Assembly: GCA_900546385.1 (NCBI GenBank)
Contig: URCT01000039.1
Location: forward strand, 1 to 19,476
DNA: 19,476 nt
Reading direction: 5' to 3'
Source of the DNA: an uncultured Eubacteriales bacterium
Lineage (GTDB): Bacteria; Bacillota; Clostridia; Oscillospirales; CAG-382
In this document: in pieces, positions 14,416 to 19,476 of the stretch
How the letters are laid out: every line of letters begins with the position of its first letter
How positions within the stretch are numbered: the stretch's first letter is position 1
Translations under genes and position numbers: made by a program
The notes under the pieces: model-generated
What the model saw: only the letters and a program-made list of their open reading frames with translations
What the model was told of the DNA's origin: nothing
Databases searched by the model: none

Positions 14416-14881
14416 GCTTGATGTGCGATGAAACGGGAGGTTGCGGTGTTTACACCGGGAATTTCCGTGGAGTATGTCCGATAAACGGGCGACAGCGAAT
14501 ACTGAACCGAAGCGCATGGATGCGATTGCAGGGCGTTCCTTCAAGCAGGTACGTTTCTGTTTTCGCCGTGGCAAGAGAAATTTTGCCGAAGCATTCCGGC
14601 GCTAAGGCGTATCTTTCTTAAAACATCGGTCGCGGAACCGTCGGTGAATTTCACCGAAAGGCCGTGCAATATGTGCCGTGCGGCTCTTTATGGGCTTATG
14701 GCGTAAGAAAAGTAAGCTGCCCGAATTCCCCTCGGTTTGAGGTCGAATCGGGTTTTTCATTCGGGAAGCATTAGAAACACCCGGACGCGTGTTCGTATTT
14801 CACTGTGCCGCATTTAAGATTCCTGCGTATTAAATCAAGCCGTGACGCGCAGGACGAAAAATTTTAAAGGAGGCAGAAAAA
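14416..14881 (+). promoter_or_regulatory. Long structured leader of the S10 ribosomal protein operon
   Basis: This gene-free stretch of about 465 nt is rich in short hairpins: CGGTG/CACCG with a TTTA loop at 14444-14457, CGCA/TGCG at 14513-14524, GGCAA/TTGCC at 14570-14587, TCGGTGA/TCACCGA with a 3-nt loop at 14641-14657, the terminator-like element at 14720-14757, and TCCTGCG/CGCAGGA at 14821-14854 ending 11 nt before the rpsJ ribosome binding site. In E. coli the S10 leader is bound by L4 and controls both transcription and translation; rplD (L4) is the third gene here. I do not recognise this leader as a named RNA family, and autoregulation is inference. Confidence 0.6.
14720..14757 (+). 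terminator. Terminator-like attenuator inside the S10 leader
   Basis: CCCGA (14720-14724) pairs with TCGGG (14748-14752), an inner stem CCTC/GAGG is capped by a GGTTT loop, and TTTTT follows at 14753-14757. It lies 125 nt before rpsJ, so full use would block the operon. Just upstream, GGGCTTA at 14692-14698 can pair with TAAGCTGCCC at 14713-14722, which overlaps the terminator's left arm. The two structures exclude each other. Confidence 0.6.
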
Positions 14882-15193
14882 ATGGCAGCAAAGGAAAAAA
14901 TCAGAATCAGATTGAAGTCGTACGATCACACTCTTATCGATCAGGCGGCAGAAAAGATCGTTGAAGCAGCTAAGCGCAACGGCGCTAAGGTTTCCGGTCC
15001 GATTCCGCTCCCGACCGACAAGGAGATCGTCACCATTCTCCGCGCCGTCCACAAGTACAAGGACAGCCGCGAACAGTTCGAATTCCGCACCCATAAGAGA
15101 TTAATCGACATCTTGAAGCCGTCGCAGAAAGCGATCGAAGCTCTTGTCGATTTAGAGCTCCCGGCCGGAGTCGAATCCGAAATCGTATTATAA
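14882..15193 (+). CDS. rpsJ: 30S ribosomal protein S10 (NusE)
   Basis: A 103-residue protein of normal length for S10, with KIRIRLKSYDHTLID at the N terminus and SGPIPLPT in the middle. S10 sits in the head of the 30S subunit and, as NusE, also takes part in antitermination complexes with NusB. The ATG is preceded by AAAGGAGG at 14866-14873, 8 nt upstream. It is the first gene of the operon and follows the long leader. The next gene begins after an unusually long structured gap of 119 nt. Confidence 0.98.
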   Translation: MAAKEKIRIRLKSYDHTLIDQAAEKIVEAAKRNGAKVSGPIPLPTDKEIVTILRAVHKYKDSREQFEFRTHKRLIDILKPSQKAIEALVDLELPAGVESEIVL

Positions 15194-15289
15194 TTCACAT
15201 CTATACCGTGTGAATATAAGACCATCAAGGTCATGTTGACCGTCCGACTCTCTGTGAAAGCAGAGCAAACGGAAATTCAAACGGCCAAC
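15193..15289 (+). promoter_or_regulatory. Structured rpsJ-rplC intergenic region
   Basis: Three consecutive hairpins fill the gap: ATTCACA/TGTGAAT (15193-15215, overlapping the last base of rpsJ), GACC/GGTC (15220-15232), and an outer stem GTTGACCGT/ACGGCCAAC (15235-15243 with 15281-15289, one A-C mismatch) enclosing CTCTG/CAGAG. The last stem ends 9 nt before the rplC ribosome binding site. This could be a translation control or mRNA processing site. Confidence 0.5.
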
Positions 15290-15312
15290 CAATAACCTAA
15301 GGAGGAATAAAT

Positions 15313-15942
15313 ATGAAAAAAGGTATAATCGGCAAAAAGCTCGGTATGACGCAGATTTTCGATGAAAACGGAAATGTGATTCCGGTAACCGTCATCGAAG
15401 CAGGTCCCTGCACGGTTGTTCAGAAGAAAACGGTCGAAAACGACGGTTACAGTGCTGTACAGCTCGGTTTCTCCGACATCGCCGAGAGAAAACTCAACAA
15501 GCCTACGAAGGGCCACTTCGCAAAAGCTGGTGTTACGCTCAAGAAACACCTCAAGGAATTCCGTCTTGACGATGCCGAAACCATGAATGTCGGCGACGAA
15601 ATCAAGGCAGATGCCTTTGCGGCAGGCGAAAACGTGGACATCACCGGCATCACCAAGGGTCATGGTTACAGCGGCGTTATCAAGCGCTGGAACTGCCACA
15701 GACTCAGAATGACGCACGGTACAGGTCCTGTGCACCGTCAGCCTGGTTCCATGGGTGCTAACTCCACACCGTCCCGCATCTTCAAAAACAAGAAGATGGC
15801 CGGTCAGTACGGTCACGAGCAGGTCACCATGTTGAACCTGAACGTAGTAAAAATCGACGTTGAGAAAAACCTTATCGCGGTTAAGGGCGCGGTTCCCGGT
15901 CCTAAGGGCGGTATTGTGTTTATTCGCTCAACCGTTAAGTAA
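15313..15942 (+). CDS. rplC: 50S ribosomal protein L3
   Basis: A 209-residue protein of the usual L3 length, near the peptidyl transferase centre. The N terminus MKKGIIGKKLGMTQIFDENG is canonical, and the central loop has GHGYSGVIKRW, THGTGPVHRQPGSMGAN and KKMAGQYGHEQVT. The residue methylated by PrmB in enterobacteria (Gln in NQTPG) is Ser here (NSTPS). The ATG follows AAGGAGG at 15299-15305 by 7 nt. rplD begins 17 nt after its stop. Confidence 0.98.
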   Translation: MKKGIIGKKLGMTQIFDENGNVIPVTVIEAGPCTVVQKKTVENDGYSAVQLGFSDIAERKLNKPTKGHFAKAGVTLKKHLKEFRLDDAETMNVGDEIKADAFAAGENVDITGITKGHGYSGVIKRWNCHRLRMTHGTGPVHRQPGSMGANSTPSRIFKNKKMAGQYGHEQVTMLNLNVVKIDVEKNLIAVKGAVPGPKGGIVFIRSTVK

Positions 15943-15959
15943 GCGAAGGAGGAATACAA

Positions 15960-16583
15960 ATGCCGAATGTTGCATTATTCGATATGGCAGGCAACAAGAA
16001 GGGCGAATTTGAACTCGCCGCCGAAGTTTTCGGCTGTGAAGTCAATCAACCCGTCCTCCACAGCGTTGTCAGAGCCTATCTTTTGAATCAGAGACAGGGC
16101 ACTCAGTCCACCAAGACCCGTGCCGAGGTTTCCGGCGGCGGCATCAAGCCGTGGCGTCAGAAGGGCACCGGCCGCGCAAGACAGGGCTCCACCCGTTCTC
16201 CGCAGTGGACACACGGCGGTATCGCACTCGGTCCGAAGCCCCGCGCATGGAAAGTAAGCATCAACAAAAAGGTAAAGAGACTCGCTATGAAGTCGGCTCT
16301 CAGCTCCAAGGTTGTTGACAATGAAATGGTTGTTATCGAGAATCTCGCTATGGATTCCTACAAGACCAAGACCATCGTCAACCTCTTAAAGGCTGTCGGT
16401 GCCGAAAAGAAAGCACTCATCGTTACCGCCGAAAACGACAAGGTCGTTGCCAAGAGCGCCGCTAACATCCCCGGCGTCAAGACCGCAACGCCCGGCACGC
16501 TCAATGTCTATGACATTCTCAACTGCGATATGTTCGTGGTTGCAGGCGATGCCGTCAAAGTAATCGAGGAGGTATACGCATAA
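15960..16583 (+). CDS. rplD: 50S ribosomal protein L4
   Basis: A 207-residue L4, with the conserved loop GGGIKPWRQKGTGRARQGST and SPQWTHGG that reaches into the exit tunnel. In E. coli, L4 also represses its own operon by binding the S10 leader, which makes it the first candidate regulator of the leader at 14416-14881. The ATG follows AAGGAGG at 15946-15952 by 7 nt. Its TAA stop overlaps the rplW ATG by one base (TAATG), so the two are probably translated together. Confidence 0.98.
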   Translation: MPNVALFDMAGNKKGEFELAAEVFGCEVNQPVLHSVVRAYLLNQRQGTQSTKTRAEVSGGGIKPWRQKGTGRARQGSTRSPQWTHGGIALGPKPRAWKVSINKKVKRLAMKSALSSKVVDNEMVVIENLAMDSYKTKTIVNLLKAVGAEKKALIVTAENDKVVAKSAANIPGVKTATPGTLNVYDILNCDMFVVAGDAVKVIEEVYA

Positions 16584-16876
16584 TGAAAACGGCACATGAC
16601 GTTATTATCCGTCCGATTATCACCGAAGCAAGCATGTCAAGACTCGCTGACAAGAAGTATACCTTTGAAGTAGCTTCCGATGCCAACAAGATCGAAATCA
16701 AGAAGGCCGTCGAGGAAATTTTCAAAGTGGATGTCGATAAGGTCAACACCATCAGCGTTAAGAGCAAAAACAAGCGCGTTGGTTACCACCTCGGCAAAAC
16801 TTCCGAATGGAAAAAGGCGATCGTTACCTTAAAGCCCGAATCAAAGACCATCGAGTTCTTCGACAGCATGATGTAA
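16583..16876 (+). CDS. rplW: 50S ribosomal protein L23
   Basis: A 97-residue L23 with the usual opening (DVIIRPIITEASM), the central KYTFEVASDANKIEIKKAVE, and VDKVNTI. It lies at the tunnel exit and binds trigger factor and SRP. The ribosome binding site GAGGAGG (16566-16572) lies inside the end of rplD, and the start overlaps that gene's stop by 1 nt. It is followed by an 81-nt gap with a hairpin before rplB. Confidence 0.97.
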   Translation: MKTAHDVIIRPIITEASMSRLADKKYTFEVASDANKIEIKKAVEEIFKVDVDKVNTISVKSKNKRVGYHLGKTSEWKKAIVTLKPESKTIEFFDSMM

Positions 16877-16912
16877 TTTGTGATCGAAGACAAAATTCGT
16901 TAAGAAAACTGC

Positions 16913-16941
16913 GATGCGGTCTGGCGTAAGTCAGCTGCGTC
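16913..16941 (+). promoter_or_regulatory. Hairpin in the rplW-rplB gap
   Basis: GATGCGG (16913-16919) pairs with CTGCGTC (16935-16941) with two G-T wobbles, and inside it CTG/CAG closes a smaller loop. It ends 6 nt before the rplB ribosome binding site (TGGAG). No T run follows, so it is not a terminator. Confidence 0.4.
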
Positions 16942-16957
16942 GGGAAATGGAGTAATT

Positions 16958-17791
16958 ATGGCAGTAAAAACTTTCAAACCTACTACTCCGGCGAGAAGAC
17001 AGATGACGGTTCCGGGTTTTGACGAAATCACCAAGAAAACACCCGAAAAGAGCCTTATTACCGTCTTAAAGAAACATGCCGGACGTAATAATACAGGTAA
17101 GATCACTGTCCGTCACCATGGCGGCGGCAACAGAATCAAGTACAGAGTTATGGACTTCCGCAAAAAGATCGAGGATGTTCCGGCAACCGTACTTGCCATC
17201 GAATACGATCCCAACAGAACCGCTTACATCGCTCTCATGCAGTATGAGACCGGTGAAAAGACCTACAGCATCGCGCCTGTGGGACTCAAAGTCGGCGACG
17301 TTGTCATCAACAGCGCAAAGGCTGATATCAAGCCCGGCAACGTGCTTCCGATCAGCGAAATCCCCGTCGGTACCTTTATCCACAACATTGAGCTTTATCC
17401 GGGCAAGGGCGGTCAGCTCGTCCGCAGCGCCGGTACCGCTGCTCAGCTTATGGCTAAGGAAAACGGCGTTTCTCAGGTCAGACTTCCCTCCGGTGAAGTC
17501 CGCATCATCCGTCTTGACTGCAAGGCTACCATCGGTCAGGTCGGCAATCTCGAACACGAAAACATCAACCTCGGTAAGGCCGGTAAGACCAGACACCTCG
17601 GTGTCCGCCCGACCGTCAGAGGTTCTGTTATGAACCCGTGCGACCATCCTCATGGTGGTGGTGAAGGTAAAGCGCCGGTCGGCCGTCCTTCTCCTGTTAC
17701 TCCTTGGGGTAAGCCTACGATGGGTTACAAGACCCGCGACAAGAAGGCGCGCACCAATAAGTTCATCGTTAAGAGAAGAAACGACAAGTAA
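16958..17791 (+). CDS. rplB: 50S ribosomal protein L2
   Basis: A 277-residue L2 of normal length. It has the RNA-binding N-terminal half (HHGGGNRIKYRVMDFRK) and the C-terminal signature NPCDHPHGGGEGKAPVGRP followed by TPWGKPTMGYKTR, whose histidine sits near the peptidyl transferase centre. The ATG follows a rather short site (TGGAG, 5 nt upstream), weaker than those of neighbouring genes. rpsS starts 21 nt after its stop. Confidence 0.98.
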   Translation: MAVKTFKPTTPARRQMTVPGFDEITKKTPEKSLITVLKKHAGRNNTGKITVRHHGGGNRIKYRVMDFRKKIEDVPATVLAIEYDPNRTAYIALMQYETGEKTYSIAPVGLKVGDVVINSAKADIKPGNVLPISEIPVGTFIHNIELYPGKGGQLVRSAGTAAQLMAKENGVSQVRLPSGEVRIIRLDCKATIGQVGNLEHENINLGKAGKTRHLGVRPTVRGSVMNPCDHPHGGGEGKAPVGRPSPVTPWGKPTMGYKTRDKKARTNKFIVKRRNDK

Positions 17792-17812
17792 ACCGTAAAG
17801 GAGGCATAAAAG

Positions 17813-18094
17813 TTGAGTAGAAGCATTAAAAAAGGACCTTTCGTCGAAGCAAAGCTTTTCGCAAGAATCAATGAAATGAACGAAAAGGGCGAGAAGAGAG
17901 TGTTAAAAACCTGGTCGAGAGCTTCCACGATTTTCCCGCAGTTTGTGGGTCACACCATTGCCGTTCATGACGGCAGAAAACACGTGCCGGTATACGTTAC
18001 GGAAGACATGGTCGGACACAAGCTCGGTGAGTTCGCTCCCACCAGAACGTTTAAGGGCCACTCCGGTTCCAAAACGACCAACACCAACAAGTAA
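17813..18094 (+). CDS. rpsS: 30S ribosomal protein S19
   Basis: A 93-residue S19, beginning SRSIKKGPFVEAKL as in all S19 proteins, with the later HDGRKHVPVYVTEDMVGHKLGEF signature cut across the middle region. The start codon is TTG at 17813: the strong site AAAGGAGG (17797-17804) is 8 nt upstream, and no in-frame ATG could give the conserved N terminus. It binds 16S rRNA in the 30S head together with S13. Confidence 0.97.
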   Translation: MSRSIKKGPFVEAKLFARINEMNEKGEKRVLKTWSRASTIFPQFVGHTIAVHDGRKHVPVYVTEDMVGHKLGEFAPTRTFKGHSGSKTTNTNK

Positions 18095-18110
18095 TCTTTG
18101 CATATACACA

Positions 18111-18141
18111 AATTCCGCCGTTCTTACGGCAGTGACTTGTG
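18111..18141 (+). promoter_or_regulatory. Hairpin in the rpsS-rplV gap
   Basis: The outer stem CACAA/TTGTG (18111-18115 with 18137-18141) encloses GCCGT/ACGGC with a TCTT loop. The ribosome binding site AAAGGAGG of rplV starts at the very next base. No T run follows. Confidence 0.45.
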
Positions 18142-18159
18142 AAAGGAGGCAAACATTTC

Positions 18160-18495
18160 ATGGAAGCTAAAGCGTATTTATACGATTTGAGAATATCTCC
18201 GCGCAAGGTTTCGATCGTTCTGGATCTCATCCGCAACAAGGACGTAGCAACCGCCGCCGGTATTCTTGCCAATACAAGAAAAGCCGCAAGCGAGCCTGTC
18301 GCAAAGCTCTTGAAATCCGCCGTAGCAAACGCTGAAAACAACCACAGCATGGACACTTCCAAGCTCGTCGTTTCCCAGTGCTTCGTTACACCCGGAAGAA
18401 TCGCCAAGAGAATCCAGGCGCGTGACAAAGGCCGAGCTTACCGTATCTTGAAGAGAAGCTCGCACATTACGATCGCGGTAAAAGAAAAAGAATAA
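18160..18495 (+). CDS. rplV: 50S ribosomal protein L22
   Basis: A 111-residue L22 with the conserved AYLYDLRISPRKVSIVLDLI near the N terminus and the tunnel-lining beta hairpin (PGRIAKRIQARDKGRAYRI) near the end. The ATG at 18160 is chosen over the upstream in-frame GTG at 18139: AAAGGAGG at 18142-18149 lies 10 nt before it and family N termini start here. The gap to rpsC is 87 nt. Confidence 0.97.
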   Translation: MEAKAYLYDLRISPRKVSIVLDLIRNKDVATAAGILANTRKAASEPVAKLLKSAVANAENNHSMDTSKLVVSQCFVTPGRIAKRIQARDKGRAYRILKRSSHITIAVKEKE

Positions 18496-18526
18496 TTTCT
18501 TCCGCAACACTTCAAATTCCTAAAAC

Positions 18527-18550
18527 CTCACAGAGCCACGGCTCTATGAG
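18527..18550 (+). promoter_or_regulatory. Hairpin in the rplV-rpsC gap
   Basis: CTCA (18527-18530) pairs with TGAG (18547-18550), a C-A mismatch follows, then AGAGC pairs with GCTCT around a CACG loop. It ends 12 nt before the rpsC ribosome binding site. No T run follows. Confidence 0.45.
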
Positions 18551-18582
18551 TGAAATTCATTGAAGGAGGCTTATTACGAAGT

Positions 18583-19275
18583 ATGGGTCAAAAAGTTAAT
18601 CCTCACGGCTTACGTGTAGGTGTCATAAAAGACTGGGATTCCAGATGGTTCGCTAAAGACGAAGTATTCGGTGATACGCTCGTTGCGGACTACAAGCTCA
18701 GAACATGGCTGAAAAAGAAACTTCAGGGCGCCGGCGTTCCGACCATCGAAATCGAACGCGACGGCAAAAGAGTAAAGGTATTCATTCACTGCGCAAAGCC
18801 CGGTATGATCATCGGCAAGCAGGGCGCAGAAATCGATAAGTTAAAGGGCGAAATCGAGGCATTCACCGGTATGCCGTCGCTCGTAAACGTTGTCGAGGTT
18901 AAGCAGCCCGATCTCAACGCTCAGCTCGTTGCAGAATCCGTCGCCGCTCAGCTCGAAAGACGTATCGCATTCCGCCGCGCAATGAAAATGGCCATCCAGA
19001 GAACCATGAAACTCGGTGCCAAGGGTATCAAGATTCAGCTCTCCGGCCGTTTGAACGGTGCCGAAATTGCAAGAACCGAACAGTATCATGAAGGTACTAT
19101 TCCGCTTCAGACCATCCGCGCTGATATCGATTACGGCTTCTGGGAAGCTGATACCACTTACGGTAAGATCGGCGTCAAGGTTTGGATCTATAAGGGTGAA
19201 ATCCTTGCGAACGCTGCAAAGACCGCAAGAAGAAAGCCCAACGCGCCTTCTAAGGCAGAAGGAGGAGCAAGATAA
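18583..19275 (+). CDS. rpsC: 30S ribosomal protein S3
   Basis: A 230-residue S3 with the standard opening MGQKVNPHGLRVG, the KH domain motif GMIIGKQGAEIDKLKGEI at about residues 64-82, and the C-terminal block RLNGAEIARTEQYHEGTIPL. It lines the mRNA entry channel. The ATG at 18583 is fixed by homology; the site AAGGAGG (18563-18569) is 13 nt upstream, longer than usual. Another in-frame ATG at 18550 would add 11 unsupported residues. The last codons contain the ribosome binding site of rplP. Confidence 0.98.
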   Translation: MGQKVNPHGLRVGVIKDWDSRWFAKDEVFGDTLVADYKLRTWLKKKLQGAGVPTIEIERDGKRVKVFIHCAKPGMIIGKQGAEIDKLKGEIEAFTGMPSLVNVVEVKQPDLNAQLVAESVAAQLERRIAFRRAMKMAIQRTMKLGAKGIKIQLSGRLNGAEIARTEQYHEGTIPLQTIRADIDYGFWEADTTYGKIGVKVWIYKGEILANAAKTARRKPNAPSKAEGGAR

Positions 19276-19277
19276 CC

Positions 19278-19476
19278 ATGTTAATGCCGAAGAGAGTTAA
19301 GTACAGAAGAGTTCAGAGAGGCCGCATGAAGGGCGTTGCCACCAGAGGCAACACCGTTTCGAACGGTTCCTACGGTCTTCAGGCCCTCGAACCCGCTTGG
19401 ATCACAAGCAACCAGATCGAAGCCGCCCGTATCGCCATGACCCGTTACATCAAGCGTGGCGGTCAGGTATGGATCA
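19278..19476 (+). CDS. rplP: 50S ribosomal protein L16, cut by the window end
   Basis: The first 66 codons of L16: LMPKRVKYRRVQRGRMKG, then SYGLQALEPAWITSNQIEAA and RYIKRGGQVWI. A full L16 has about 140 residues, so about half is missing. It starts 2 nt after the rpsC stop, using GGAGG (19261-19265), 12 nt upstream. The next genes, outside the window, would be expected to be rpmC and rpsQ. Confidence 0.97.
   Translation, partial: MLMPKRVKYRRVQRGRMKGVATRGNTVSNGSYGLQALEPAWITSNQIEAARIAMTRYIKRGGQVWI

Noticed and set aside
14421..14621. A 66-codon open frame in the S10 leader, beginning with ATG a few bases after the predicted P2 start.
   Set aside because: There is no Shine-Dalgarno site, the encoded sequence resembles nothing I know, and the stretch is full of hairpins. 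A leaderless leader peptide cannot be ruled out, but the evidence favours a non-coding leader.
15277..15816. A minus-strand open frame of 179 codons opposite rplC.
   Set aside because: It is antisense to a certain ribosomal protein gene, with no promoter or ribosome binding site and no recognisable domain.

Overview
The window looks like a chromosomal segment of an anaerobic Gram-positive bacterium of the class Clostridia, possibly Oscillospirales (Ruminococcaceae-like). This rests on strong AAAGGAGG-type ribosome binding sites, several TTG starts, an S-layer-homology protein, a fused TAXI-type TRAP transporter, AddB-type recombination nuclease and an S10 ribosomal operon in the standard order. 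The taxonomic call is an inference from gene content and style; no 16S gene is present. I see no phage, transposase, CRISPR array or other obvious mobile element.

Layout. (1) 1-342: three tRNA genes (Phe, Asp, Thr) ending in a strong intrinsic terminator. (2) 380-777: a small membrane-anchored protein of 74 residues in a visibly more AT-rich stretch, with its own terminator. (3) 904-2301, minus strand: a secreted protein with one cadherin/Big-like domain and three C-terminal SLH modules. (4) 2411-6247, minus strand: a TRAP operon in the order lipoprotein binding protein, DUF1850 protein, fused DctQM permease. It has a perfect-consensus promoter at one end and an intrinsic terminator at the other. 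(5) 6159-6545: a divergent regulatory region containing overlapping long inverted repeats between two good promoters. (6) 6546-8051, plus strand: a polysaccharide-deacetylase-like protein, ending in a bidirectional terminator. (7) 8145-14202, minus strand: a four-gene operon (small DUF4870-like membrane protein, GH63/GH37-like glycosidase, sugar isomerase/epimerase-like TIM barrel, AddB) read from a second perfect-consensus promoter. (8) 14280-19476, plus strand: two tandem promoters, a leader of about 465 nt with an apparent attenuator, and the S10 operon rpsJ-rplC-rplD-rplW-rplB-rpsS-rplV-rpsC-rplP, the last gene cut by the window end.

How it fits together. The right third is core translation machinery under what looks like leader-mediated control. 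The middle holds nutrient and carbohydrate functions: uptake of an unknown small carboxylate-like solute by the TRAP system, and processing of an unknown glycan or oligosaccharide by the deacetylase-like and GH63-like proteins and the epimerase. AddB, a DNA-repair subunit that normally works with AddA, is attached to the end of the carbohydrate operon without AddA beside it.

I do not see a self-evident new defence or mobile system. The signals most worth testing are the structured S10 leader with competing hairpins, the overlapping 9-bp and 12-bp dyads in the TRAP/deacetylase divergent region, the hairpin-plus-ribosome-binding-site pattern repeated in the S10 operon gaps, and the carbohydrate-addB operon.
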